64,000 nucleotides of DNA. It comes from Prolixibacteraceae bacterium. Its GTDB lineage: Bacteria; Bacteroidota; Bacteroidia; Bacteroidales; Prolixibacteraceae. The stretch is from the NCBI GenBank assembly GCA_019459525.1, contig JAIBEY010000030.1:1-64000 (forward strand), read 5' to 3'. Of the stretch, positions 28,881 to 37,910 are shown piece after piece; position 1 is the stretch's first letter, and every line of letters starts with the position of its first letter. Position numbers and translations under genes: made by a program. Below the pieces are notes generated by a model. The model did not search any database. It had not been told where the DNA came from and saw nothing but the letters and a program-made list of their open reading frames with translations.

Positions 28881-29010
28881 TACGGAGAATTGTCTGTAAA
28901 TTATGGAGAATTATTACCAAACAATTAACCATTGACGTACAGCTATTTACGTTTTAATTCTTTATTTATGCTAAGGTTATGGAGAATTGAAATGAAAATA
29001 TAGAGAATTG
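28881..29010. repeat. Four-copy 12-bp repeat array upstream of hsdR
   Basis: Copies of TAtgGAGAATTg lie at 28881-28892, 28902-28913, 28978-28989 and 28999-29010. They form two pairs, each with a 21-bp start-to-start spacing (two helical turns), and the pairs are 97 bp apart. The array begins 16 bp before the hsdR start codon, an ideal place for a repressor or activator. The binding protein is unknown; the winged-helix AlbA_2 protein encoded next door is one candidate. Confidence 0.6.
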
Positions 29011-29067
29011 TACCATTTTATCGTTCTCTTTCATCGCTATAGAATTACATTCATTATCTCCAAGTGC

Positions 29068-29100
29068 TCTTTTAATATCTCTTTTAATATCTCTTTTAAA
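29068..29100. repeat. Short tandem repeat (12-bp unit)
   Basis: TCTTTTAATATC occurs twice in tandem (29068-29079, 29080-29091), followed by a partial third unit, just past the AlbA_2 gene stop. Confidence 0.6.
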
Positions 29101-29104
29101 TCCT

Positions 29105-30784
29105 CTATTTATTTCTAGGTGTAGAACTAGTTAGTATCCATTTAGGCTTTGCATCATTTCCGTCATTTATAATTCTATTCGTTATTCTAAGCTCTGAAAG
29201 AAGATTTGTAATCTTTGTTTTCCTTTGTTTATCATCCATCCAATCAGGAAGTTTCTTCCATAACAATTCATCAATATCGTTTCTATTAACACTCCCGTGC
29301 TCTTTAATTGCTTTTACAATTAAATCGAGATAATAGCTCTTGTCAAATGCCCTGTTCTTAGTGTAAGCCGCTTTTTGTCCAGTTTTTTGGGCAACTCTTA
29401 TACTAACATAGAAATTTGGCCTTCTTCCTTCAATCAGCTTTCTATATTTTAAAATTCTTTCTTCAAATTCACTGATGGGCAGTTTCTTCTGCACTTTATC
29501 CAAAATGATGATTTCATCAAGTGACAAGTCCTTGTTCATGGCTAAGAGGCGTGCATACTCCAAATCCAATATTTTTCCTGAAATGGTCACTTTTACGCGA
29601 CCACCTGATAAGTCATAATCTGGCATCGGGAAAAATCGTTCTCTTTGGAAATTGAATATCTTCTTAATACCACCTCCTGCAGTATCAACCATTTTCAGGT
29701 TAAACATAGCGGAGGCTAAAAATCGGTTGCGGTAATGTTCTTCAGGCGCATCATCTTTTACAACTCTTTCGACATTGCCAGGAATAAAACTCCCTAAGTT
29801 GGTAAACACCAGTTGATCTTCCATTTCGATCAGATTAATACGACCATGTTTGGTATAATCCTGGTGGGCAATGCAGTTGTTCAAGGCTTCCCGTATGGAG
29901 TAGGGTTCATATTGATTGATTTCATCTGGGAAAAGTGTGCCCTCTTTTATATAGCGGTATTTAAGGTTACGGATTTTTAAATACACTTTATCTACAGCCA
30001 ATAACAATGGGCAGCCAACAATCATATAATCTTTATCATTTCCTTTTGAATCTTTCAGCAGCCATCTGATTTTTGCTTCAGCCGGATTGATAAAATGCTC
30101 CGATTCCTCTTTCCCTATTAGGATGATGGCCGTTCTCGTAATTTTTCCCTTGATGGTGATTTTTGCCTTGTTCAGAAAAGTAATATCGTCCCATGCATCT
30201 ACTTCCTTAGCCTTTTCCGGAAACTTATTTTTGAAGTTGACTCTTGCTACTCGAATGGCTTCTTCATCCAGATCAGCAATAGTTGCGTCAGGAACAATAG
30301 CAGCACTCCAGTCTTCGGTAGTTGCCTGGGCTCTGATTCGTTCTATTTCTTCCAGATTTAAGGGAACGAGTTCTTCACTGTCGCGCCCATAATAATGACC
30401 ATCAAACGCAATCGGAAATCCTTTCGGAGCAGCCGGTATCTGAAACATGATCACTCTGCCTTCCGGCAAATGAAGTTCATAAATTTCGATAAAAGAAATA
30501 CGATTGGTTGTTTTATTGGCAATCTCGCCCTTTAAACTGTCCAAATCTTTGCGCTTGGTGCGAAATTGCGTGTTTACAATGTTATGATGTTTATTTTCAA
30601 TACCAAAAACCAACCAGGCAAAAGGTTTTCCTTTTAAATTTGCTTCGTTGCTTAACGCCGAAAAGTACTTACCTAATTTGGAAAAATCATAGGTGGCTTT
30701 GGCTTCTTTAAATTCTACGATTTCAGTTTCCGCAGGTAAATTACGAAGCTCCGTAAGTTTTATTTCAAGTTCTTGTGTTGTCAT
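29105..30784 (-). CDS. AlbA_2 / HATPase_c_4 ATP-binding regulator-like protein
   Basis: A 559-aa protein of the Schlafen AlbA_2 plus RecG-like ATP-binding type. The AlbA_2 domain at about 15-145 contains ETEIVEFKEAKATYDFSKLGK. The GHKL-type ATP-binding domain has REALNNCIAHQDYTKHG near 297-313 and a following FTNLGSF...GNVERVV. A C-terminal winged helix may bind DNA. Such proteins occur often in restriction and defence operons, where they may regulate or sense. The start at 30784 (MTTQELE) avoids overlap with the upstream DUF2188 gene. Confidence 0.82.
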   Translation of the reverse strand: MTTQELEIKLTELRNLPAETEIVEFKEAKATYDFSKLGKYFSALSNEANLKGKPFAWLVFGIENKHHNIVNTQFRTKRKDLDSLKGEIANKTTNRISFIEIYELHLPEGRVIMFQIPAAPKGFPIAFDGHYYGRDSEELVPLNLEEIERIRAQATTEDWSAAIVPDATIADLDEEAIRVARVNFKNKFPEKAKEVDAWDDITFLNKAKITIKGKITRTAIILIGKEESEHFINPAEAKIRWLLKDSKGNDKDYMIVGCPLLLAVDKVYLKIRNLKYRYIKEGTLFPDEINQYEPYSIREALNNCIAHQDYTKHGRINLIEMEDQLVFTNLGSFIPGNVERVVKDDAPEEHYRNRFLASAMFNLKMVDTAGGGIKKIFNFQRERFFPMPDYDLSGGRVKVTISGKILDLEYARLLAMNKDLSLDEIIILDKVQKKLPISEFEERILKYRKLIEGRRPNFYVSIRVAQKTGQKAAYTKNRAFDKSYYLDLIVKAIKEHGSVNRNDIDELLWKKLPDWMDDKQRKTKITNLLSELRITNRIINDGNDAKPKWILTSSTPRNK

Positions 30785-30812
30785 TGGTATTGTTTTTAGG
30801 TATTCTAAATCG

Positions 30813-31043
30813 TTATCCTTTTGGCGGAAATGGATCGTTGCCATGGCTATCCTTTTGCTGAATTCGTCCATCCAAACCATGAATATACAGTTCAGAACCT
30901 TGGTTCTGGCTGATCTCCCTAGCTTTTTCTATAGCCTCTTGCTTGGTGTCGCAATGTTTACTGGCACGGTCGGCACCTCCTTTTTTAATATCACAACCGC
31001 CATTTGGGTTAGTGACTACATGATGTGTTTTTTGATTTGCCAT
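30813..31043 (-). CDS. DUF2188 domain protein
   Basis: A 76-aa protein with the DUF2188 pattern: HHVVTNPNGGCDIKKGGADRAS, TKQEAIEKAREISQNQGSEL, and IHGLDGRIQQKDSHGNDPFPP. DUF2188 proteins are tiny, widespread and uncharacterised. They are often linked to restriction or mobile regions. It lies 28 bp before the AlbA_2 gene and 25 bp after the 109-aa ORF on the same strand. Confidence 0.85.
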   Translation of the reverse strand: MANQKTHHVVTNPNGGCDIKKGGADRASKHCDTKQEAIEKAREISQNQGSELYIHGLDGRIQQKDSHGNDPFPPKG

Positions 31044-31068
31044 GGTTTATATATTAATTAAAATGACA

Positions 31069-31398
31069 CTACATTTCAATTTCTTCTGGAAGATTCAAGT
31101 GGCTTTTCCCATCGTAATTCAGAGTCTGCCTGAGCAACTTCTCATTTGAAGAATAAATGAGATGAAACCTAAAATTAACTTTTTGACTAATGTCCTCTCT
31201 GGTTATGTCCTTTATAAATACTTTAAAAGAACTCTTGTCTTGATGTTCAATTCTTTCGAAGGTGCAATTATCATTTTCAATTGTAGCAATAACTATGACC
31301 TTGTCTGGATCTGTTTGAAATACAGATCCAACAAATTGAAAGTTAGCCTCATTCAAGCTAAATCCAGCATAACTCAACCAAAATCGGTAGTGGTTCAT
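31069..31398 (-). CDS. Hypothetical protein (109 aa) in the restriction operon
   Basis: Begins MNHYRFWLSYAGFSLNEAN and is predicted to be mostly beta-strand, with no transmembrane segment or recognised motif. Its position 28 bp after DUF3800 and 25 bp before DUF2188 on the same strand makes it a real operon member. The role is unknown. Confidence 0.65.
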   Translation of the reverse strand: MNHYRFWLSYAGFSLNEANFQFVGSVFQTDPDKVIVIATIENDNCTFERIEHQDKSSFKVFIKDITREDISQKVNFRFHLIYSSNEKLLRQTLNYDGKSHLNLPEEIEM

Positions 31399-31426
31399 AA
31401 ATTATTTTCTTATACTTTTTTCACTA

Positions 31427-32311
31427 TCAATTATTAATAATCCATTTTTGTGGTGACCATCCATCCGGTCTGATTTCTTGATAAAAAGAAACTAAGCGAT
31501 CCCCTTTCGTTGGGGGATTTATATGAGCCGGAGGTATCAATGAATCTTTAATTCCTATGTAGAATTCCTCGATAACTGCCAATTCGTCTTCAAATGCAGG
31601 TCGGATTCCAAATGATTTTAATTGAATATATCTGGATACTACAAATGCAACTAAATCAGCAATTTGTATAAGTTGAGAATGCTCCGATTTGGAAAAAAAA
31701 GGGACATCAATGATTTGACAAAATCGTTCCAATTCATCTTGTTTCTTTTTTGATCTTGGGATTTCAATTTGAGTAAATCCATCAGTGTATGATAAATCGT
31801 CAGACAACAATCTAATAAGTCGTTTATCGTGTTCCCCTTCTTCATCAAAAATCATTACAGTCTTACCTTTATTATTTTGTGAACCATATTTCAGACGCTG
31901 TAAACTCAAAATAATATTTAAAGCACCAGCTTCATATGGATACTGGAATTTTGAGGCAAATTCATGACCTCCATCTTTATAGACGAAAAATTTTTCAGAA
32001 TGAATTGGGCAGACAATTAGTTTACAGCTCCTTTCATTTACCCACTTAAGCAAATCTTTAAATACTCGTTTTCGAACCTCTGGATCAACACTGCTCCATT
32101 CTTTCCGACCTCTGAATATTTGAGCTGACTTTAGTTCTGATACATCAATTCCATGCTCGCGAAGTAGGGAATTTAAAAAGCCCGAATGTTCTCGATTTGT
32201 TTTGTGAATTTTCGTTGCATCTGAAATAACTCCTACCAATACCTCGACAGGTTGATTTGGATCGAACTTTGTTCCACAATGTCCACTCTCGTCTACGTAG
32301 CAGAAATACAT
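31427..32311 (-). CDS. DUF3800 family protein
   Basis: A 294-aa protein starting with the family signature CYVDESGHCG. A downstream acidic motif (VMIFDEEGEHDKRLIRLL) and QLIQIADLVAFVVSRYIQ follow. DUF3800 proteins have an RNase-H-like fold with conserved acidic residues and turn up frequently beside restriction and toxin genes. Nuclease activity is suspected but not established. It sits 2 bp after the 166-aa gene. Confidence 0.85.
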   Translation of the reverse strand: MYFCYVDESGHCGTKFDPNQPVEVLVGVISDATKIHKTNREHSGFLNSLLREHGIDVSELKSAQIFRGRKEWSSVDPEVRKRVFKDLLKWVNERSCKLIVCPIHSEKFFVYKDGGHEFASKFQYPYEAGALNIILSLQRLKYGSQNNKGKTVMIFDEEGEHDKRLIRLLSDDLSYTDGFTQIEIPRSKKKQDELERFCQIIDVPFFSKSEHSQLIQIADLVAFVVSRYIQLKSFGIRPAFEDELAVIEEFYIGIKDSLIPPAHINPPTKGDRLVSFYQEIRPDGWSPQKWIINN

Positions 32312-32313
32312 GA

Positions 32314-32814
32314 TTATTTTGGTTTATTCTTGTGTAAAATTCCAAATTGCTTTGACAGTCCGTCCAACATACCATTTGCTCTTAAATTATTTAGGGATCC
32401 AGAAGCATGTGGCGGAATAGTTTTATAAGTAAAACTCGCAGTGATCCCACTTGCAGCCAAAGCACTGGTTTGCCATGCTTCTAAGGGAATAGTCCTTCCA
32501 TTCCAATCGCCATGGTGAATTATTCCTCCAAAATTTTTAGTTGGATCATTTTGATCGTAATAAAGAACAAATGGATTTTCGTCAATGACATTTCCTATGT
32601 CTGGTCTTATTCCGACAAAAGAATAAAGCATGCACTCCGTACCTCCAGATGCCGCAACAATAAAGCTATTACATTTTTGAACTAATCCATTTGCTGATAA
32701 GGGCATCGGCAGTTCATTATTTTCAATCTTTTTATACTCAAAATTGTTAACCAATTGTTTTAAATCATTTTCATTTGGTAAATCTTTGAGTGGGCTGAAC
32801 TTATTTTTCTTCAT
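32314..32814 (-). CDS. Hypothetical protein (166 aa) coupled to hsdS
   Basis: Starts MKKNKFSPLKDLPNENDLK. A central block reads IVAASGGTECMLYSFVGIRP, followed by GGIIHHGDWNGR and a Ser/Thr/Ala-rich segment. There are no membrane segments and the family is not recognised. Its ATG overlaps the hsdS stop (ATGA), so it is translated with hsdS, and DUF3800 follows 2 bp later. The tight linkage suggests a working partner of DUF3800 or of the restriction complex. Confidence 0.65.
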   Translation of the reverse strand: MKKNKFSPLKDLPNENDLKQLVNNFEYKKIENNELPMPLSANGLVQKCNSFIVAASGGTECMLYSFVGIRPDIGNVIDENPFVLYYDQNDPTKNFGGIIHHGDWNGRTIPLEAWQTSALAASGITASFTYKTIPPHASGSLNNLRANGMLDGLSKQFGILHKNKPK

Positions 32815-34088
32815 TCTATATTCTCTTTATTTCCAATTTTCAATCTCTTTTTCCCTGTCAGTAAAACCTGCATCATCCCTTTTTTCTGTTCGCGCAGTTT
32901 ATCGGTTTTGGCTTTGAGCAGTTGTATTTCTTTATCGGCAGCTTGCAGCACTTGGGCAATGGCAGTTTGTTCTTCTTTTGGTGGATATGGAATTCTTAAA
33001 TTGAAGAAGTCATCAGTATTGACATTTAATAAACCATCACCTCTCGCTCCAGAGGTAATGATTTTCTTTAGCTGACGATCTAATCCATGAGCTAAAAACC
33101 AATGTTTATAGAATTTTGTATCAACTAAATCCGTCGGACTAAAACAAATATAAACAAAGGGCACCAAAGCACTTTCTGCTTCTTCAAGCTGATAAATACA
33201 TCCCATTTGGTATGTCTTAGAGTTGCCTTTGTTGTAAGCAAAATCTTCCTTTTTAAGTTGGGTATATTTTTTTAGGCTATCTCCGGCAATAACTCTATCG
33301 AATTTATCTTCCTGCGAAATCAACCCCAGTTTAGATGAGATGGTCATTATAGAATGGGTATCTCCACCATCGTTAATATTCTTTATTTGTTTAAAGAGTT
33401 TTCCAAGTTTCACATCCTTCCATTCCCCTCCAAATCCCTTCAACCGTTTCTTTCCGGTCAATAAATTTTGCATCAGCCATTTTTTGCGGAGTTCTTTTTG
33501 GGCAATGAGTTGGTTGTTTTGGTTGATGGCAGAGTCCATCAAGCTAAGGACATGGGCTATGATATGTTGTTCGGGGAGAGGAGGAAGAGGGTATTCCAAT
33601 GATTCCATATCTCCCACATTGAGATGTTTCATAGTTGATCCAGTCTCAATTGTTTTAAATTTTCTTCTTCCTATTTCCGAATTAAAATAGTGAAGAAAAA
33701 AGTTTGGATCCGCTACTTCTTTTTTTAACCTTGAAATAACTAAAGCATGGCAGTTCGCTCCAATTAATTCTTTGGGAACAATTGATGTTAATCCAATTTC
33801 ACCAGTTTGAATTGTAAGCAAATCTCCTTCTTGAAGACAAGATTTTTTATTTTTCTCATGAAATGATTTCGAAACTCTTTTTATCCCATTGTAATTAAAT
33901 CCTGATTCAGTGACATTGTATCCCTGTATGTATGTAACACCATCGTCACAATCTACATAATGTTCTTTGGCTTTTCCAACAAAACCATTTGTAAGTAATA
34001 AAGTCATTTCATCTAAGGTCGTTATCTCCCAATCACTTGGAATGGTGGTATTATAAAAGGGTTTTGTAGTGCTATTTTCTGTGCTCAT
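32811..34088 (-). CDS. hsdS: Type I restriction specificity subunit S (two TRDs)
   Basis: A 425-aa DNA-recognition subunit with two target recognition domains. The first ends at the conserved spacer helix starting PLPPLPEQHIIAHVLSLM (about 170-210), the second at PYPPKEEQTAIAQVLQAADK near the C terminus. Its half-sites define the methylation and restriction site together with HsdM. It overlaps the upstream helicase gene and the downstream 166-aa gene by 4 bp each. Confidence 0.93.
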   Translation of the reverse strand: MSTENSTTKPFYNTTIPSDWEITTLDEMTLLLTNGFVGKAKEHYVDCDDGVTYIQGYNVTESGFNYNGIKRVSKSFHEKNKKSCLQEGDLLTIQTGEIGLTSIVPKELIGANCHALVISRLKKEVADPNFFLHYFNSEIGRRKFKTIETGSTMKHLNVGDMESLEYPLPPLPEQHIIAHVLSLMDSAINQNNQLIAQKELRKKWLMQNLLTGKKRLKGFGGEWKDVKLGKLFKQIKNINDGGDTHSIMTISSKLGLISQEDKFDRVIAGDSLKKYTQLKKEDFAYNKGNSKTYQMGCIYQLEEAESALVPFVYICFSPTDLVDTKFYKHWFLAHGLDRQLKKIITSGARGDGLLNVNTDDFFNLRIPYPPKEEQTAIAQVLQAADKEIQLLKAKTDKLREQKKGMMQVLLTGKKRLKIGNKENIE

Positions 34089-37000
34089 CTTCCAAATACT
34101 TCTTTAATAATTTTATCAATGTCAGGAATGGATAATGCACCCCTAATAGTGCCATCTTCCGTTGTTTTGGGTTCATCCTTTGTTACGATTAGGGTTCCAT
34201 TTTCACCACCTCCGTTTTCAAAGGGAAGTATGTCGTTTGCTAAATACCACTGGTATTTATTTGCCCAGCGTTCGGCATAACCTTTATCGTATAACATACC
34301 GCAATGTTCCCAATAGTAATTCACACCGGTATCGTCATTTTCCAGAGTAAAATCAGGCAACTTTTCCACTTCCTTTATAACCAATGGTTTTTCGTACATC
34401 GGGACTAAACCTTTATCCAACAATCGCTGGTAAATCGTCAATTCGCTTTTCGACCGCAGCATTCGGCCATCACTTGCCTGGTGAATCAGATTTTTTTCCA
34501 GGTATTTACCATCTACTTCCACCATATCTGGTTTTACAAACAGGTTGGTAATGCGGCTTAATGTATCTGAATGGATAGGCGATGAAAGCGATTTAATATC
34601 GAACAGATTGCCCTGATATAGCATGATCACTTTGTCTGTTTGTCGTGTGAGTGCTGTGTAAAGCATTTCTCTTTTGAGCAAAAAACAAGGATTCGGCAAA
34701 ACGAAAAACACCTTTTTAAACTCGCTCCCTTGTGCTTTGTGCACTGTTAAGGCATATGCTAATTCCAATGGTGGCTGGCTTTCTTCTGAGAACTCCCAGG
34801 TTTTAAACGTATAGGCAGTTCCTTTTTGACTACTAAATTCAATCTCAACGTTCTGAGGCTGACCCTTGTACTTTTTGTAGTCGGCTTTGCTTTTATATTG
34901 ACCCACAACAATACCAATCTCCCCATTGGCAAGGTAGCCTAATCCATCAGCAGGACTCATGTCATCACGGTAATGGTTGCCGAGGTTAATCACCTTGTCA
35001 CCATAAACGATTTGTTCAAGACCCAAAGGTTTGGGAATGTTCTTAATTGTGATTTCGTCACCATTCCAGTTATTTACTATTTTTCCGAATACAGCAGTAA
35101 TAACACTTTCCTGGCGATATTTTTGGTGCAATGTCCGGTTAATCGTTTGTACACCAAATACTCTTTCTCTTACTGGTGAAAGCACTTGCCATTTCTCAAT
35201 GAACTCCACTGCCGGAGCGACTTTAAAAAATTTTGCCCTACCAGTACTGTTAAAAAATTCTCCATCAGGTGAACCCAAATTTTTGTTAAAACTAGATTCA
35301 TCGGTAATCTGAAGTTCTTCTTCTAAAACTTTAGTAAGCAGGGATTCAAAATCACTTTCCTTCTCCCATTTTTCTAATCGAAGAAATTCGGAATTAGTAT
35401 TGGTGAGAATCTTTTGAAAAATGTCGTCTGCTGCCGGCTCAGGTATATTTCCGCTAAACCATTCAGCCAGCTGAAGATCTTCACGATTGGTGCCACCCTG
35501 CCTTCTTCTGATGGTTAGTTCGGTATAACCTACCGATACTTTTGGGAACAGAGCTTCTTCATCTTCAGGCTTTAAAAAGTTGATGATATCGAAGAACGGG
35601 CGGCCTGGACCAATAGGTGGTAATTGACGATGATCGCCAACAAGGATAAATCGCTTAACTCCCCTGAAACAATCTAATGTGGTTGCCAGCATTTCTTCGG
35701 TTAGCATACTGCATTCGTCAATAATCACGGTTTCAAAACCTGTTTCAGAATACTTATCTGACAACACATATTGCTGTAAATCGGGCAAATACCTTTTAAA
35801 GTTTTTTAGAAATTGAGCAAGAGTAGCTGTTTTAATATTGGTGCCCTTTATGACTTCATCCATTCTCACTCTTGCTTTACCTGTGGGAGCAAGCAATAAA
35901 ACACCTTTGGTCTGAATGTTAGTGTTTTGGGCAAGTACGGATAACAGGGTTGTTTTGCCGGTACCTGCAGGTCCTACCAACACAGAGAAACGAGCATTGG
36001 CTAATTCCTGCAAGCAGGTTGCTTTCTCCTGCCGGGCTCTTTCTTCATCTTCATCAGAGTCAAGTATCTTCCCGTAGCGTTTTAATTGTTCCTCATTAAT
36101 TTTCTGATCTAACCTTTCACGCCAGTTTTCATTTAAGTCCAGACGCTTACCTTTCATTCGTTCAGTCACTTTGTTTCGAATGATTTCGGTGCATTTTTGT
36201 ATTCGGACCAATTGATAAGCTGCTTCACCATTTTTAGTGGTGTCTATGGCAATTTCACCTGCAAATATTTTTTCAGCAGATTCATAGAAGTCACTATTTA
36301 ATTCACACTTAGGCTGGATGGCCAAGGCACGAATATTTTTGATTATCTCTTTACGAGGCAAAAGTGTATGTCCCAGATTTGTGGCCATTTCCAATTGGTG
36401 GATGGTCAATGCTCTGATGCGTTTGTTATCCAGCGGATCATTGAAAATAAATGAGGCTGGTAACAGTTGCTTCATTTTGGAAACACCAAATAACCCAATA
36501 TCTATAGTATGTAATGAAACAGGGAAGTTGGTTTTTCGGGTTATCTCATAAAGCAAATATGGATTAGCAAGTATGTCTACGTCTTTTACTTGCCTATTAA
36601 AACGTTCCCTTTCTTCCTGCACATATAATAATTTAGCCTGATCAATAGTGATATCAAAACGGCTTAGCAAGTGAAGCAGGTCAATGCGCGTGCTGTCTTG
36701 TTTCTTCTTTAAGTTCAGATAATTTTCTTTAATGCTTGGAGTTATTAATGCGGCTGATTCCGTTGAAATAATTTTTTCACTATTCAGTATTTGCTCAAAT
36801 AATTCCCATGCATTTTGTTCTTCTTTTGCAACGGATGCAATTTCAGCTGCAACAAAATGCCCTTTTTCAATACCAAAGGCACATAAAGCGGCACCCATAC
36901 CCGGGTAGTCGCCTCTAAGTTTTTCCATACGTGCTACTTCATGGTGAATCCAGGCAAGGATTCTGTCGTGATGTTCACCTATGCCTAATTCCTTCGCTAT

Positions 37001-37909
37001 TTCAATTGATTTTACACATTGATATAGAACCCGAATGGCAGAATCTGTTGCAACATGTTCGGATGCATAAGCGAATTCAAGGGCTTTGTCGTCAGGAGTT
37101 TTTACAACTAAAACCGAAGGATCAAAGTTCGGATGCTCCAATTGAAAATCTAAAGCAGCATGGTAAGGCAACAAGAATCCATCAGTGCATTCTGGCCGAA
37201 TTGAATGCAACACCATGTGTTCCCAGAATGAGGCCGAAAATTTATTATTTGAGCCTTTGTATGGTTCGGATGATAGAATATCTTTAATACGTCCAACTCC
37301 CACTAAAACCTTACCGGACTCTTCAACAAAAGGAACTTGTTTGGCATAAAAGAAAACCAATGAAGAATTGTTTTCGAAATGTTCATAAAAGCCATTAAGC
37401 AAGGCTTTTTGGTTATTACTTTGTTGAACCCATTTGCTTGTTTCTTTTTTGCCACTGTATTGGTTGACTAAGTCCGGCTCTCTTATCTCATCATAATCAA
37501 GGTCAAAATTTTTAATGAATGTTTCATTGCTTCTTTTCGACATCCACCTGTAAGGTACACTGTTGGCAGAAAATGCGGGAAAACGTAAAGGTGTTTCCAA
37601 AAGATGTCCATGGCTATCAGGATAAATTTTTACATAAGGATGATTTAACTTTTTTGTAAATGAGAAGGGGGCCATGAATGTAGCTCGCTCACCAATACAA
37701 ACAGGGTAATCATCTTGAGTTAAATTCTCAATTGATTTGGAGGCATTTTTCAGCTCCTTTTCATCGTTCCGTTCTAAGGCACAGTTTTTTAATGCCAAAC
37801 AAGCATTATTTAATGATGGACATTTGCAGATGGTTCCGTTCCAACTGTTATCATGCCATGGTACACGGATACTTAAATGTTTTAGTTGGTATTTAGGATT
37901 TTTCTTCAT
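34085..37909 (-). CDS. RecD-like helicase with C-terminal nuclease-like domain
   Basis: A 1274-aa protein. The first ~620 residues are not recognised, although a Cys-containing start (TICKCPSLNNACLALKNC) is noted. An SF1 RecD/Pif1-type helicase follows: Walker A VGPAGTGKTTLLS near 645-657, Walker B VIIDECSMLTEE near 728, LVGDHRQLPPIG, and the UvrD_C_2 motif ALTVHKAQGSEF with YTALTRQTDKV. After it, about 1150-1210 reads like a PD-(D/E)xK nuclease (RSKSELTIYQRLL, KLPDFTLEND, YYWEHCGM). It lies between hsdM (1-bp gap) and hsdS (4-bp overlap), so it belongs to the operon. Confidence 0.82.
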   Translation of the reverse strand: MKKNPKYQLKHLSIRVPWHDNSWNGTICKCPSLNNACLALKNCALERNDEKELKNASKSIENLTQDDYPVCIGERATFMAPFSFTKKLNHPYVKIYPDSHGHLLETPLRFPAFSANSVPYRWMSKRSNETFIKNFDLDYDEIREPDLVNQYSGKKETSKWVQQSNNQKALLNGFYEHFENNSSLVFFYAKQVPFVEESGKVLVGVGRIKDILSSEPYKGSNNKFSASFWEHMVLHSIRPECTDGFLLPYHAALDFQLEHPNFDPSVLVVKTPDDKALEFAYASEHVATDSAIRVLYQCVKSIEIAKELGIGEHHDRILAWIHHEVARMEKLRGDYPGMGAALCAFGIEKGHFVAAEIASVAKEEQNAWELFEQILNSEKIISTESAALITPSIKENYLNLKKKQDSTRIDLLHLLSRFDITIDQAKLLYVQEERERFNRQVKDVDILANPYLLYEITRKTNFPVSLHTIDIGLFGVSKMKQLLPASFIFNDPLDNKRIRALTIHQLEMATNLGHTLLPRKEIIKNIRALAIQPKCELNSDFYESAEKIFAGEIAIDTTKNGEAAYQLVRIQKCTEIIRNKVTERMKGKRLDLNENWRERLDQKINEEQLKRYGKILDSDEDEERARQEKATCLQELANARFSVLVGPAGTGKTTLLSVLAQNTNIQTKGVLLLAPTGKARVRMDEVIKGTNIKTATLAQFLKNFKRYLPDLQQYVLSDKYSETGFETVIIDECSMLTEEMLATTLDCFRGVKRFILVGDHRQLPPIGPGRPFFDIINFLKPEDEEALFPKVSVGYTELTIRRRQGGTNREDLQLAEWFSGNIPEPAADDIFQKILTNTNSEFLRLEKWEKESDFESLLTKVLEEELQITDESSFNKNLGSPDGEFFNSTGRAKFFKVAPAVEFIEKWQVLSPVRERVFGVQTINRTLHQKYRQESVITAVFGKIVNNWNGDEITIKNIPKPLGLEQIVYGDKVINLGNHYRDDMSPADGLGYLANGEIGIVVGQYKSKADYKKYKGQPQNVEIEFSSQKGTAYTFKTWEFSEESQPPLELAYALTVHKAQGSEFKKVFFVLPNPCFLLKREMLYTALTRQTDKVIMLYQGNLFDIKSLSSPIHSDTLSRITNLFVKPDMVEVDGKYLEKNLIHQASDGRMLRSKSELTIYQRLLDKGLVPMYEKPLVIKEVEKLPDFTLENDDTGVNYYWEHCGMLYDKGYAERWANKYQWYLANDILPFENGGGENGTLIVTKDEPKTTEDGTIRGALSIPDIDKIIKEVFGR

Positions 37910-37910
37910 T

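Noticed and set aside
28881-29010. CRISPR array
   Set aside because: Four 12-bp repeats with uneven gaps (9, 64 and 9 bp between copies) and no cas genes; repeat length and spacing do not fit a CRISPR.
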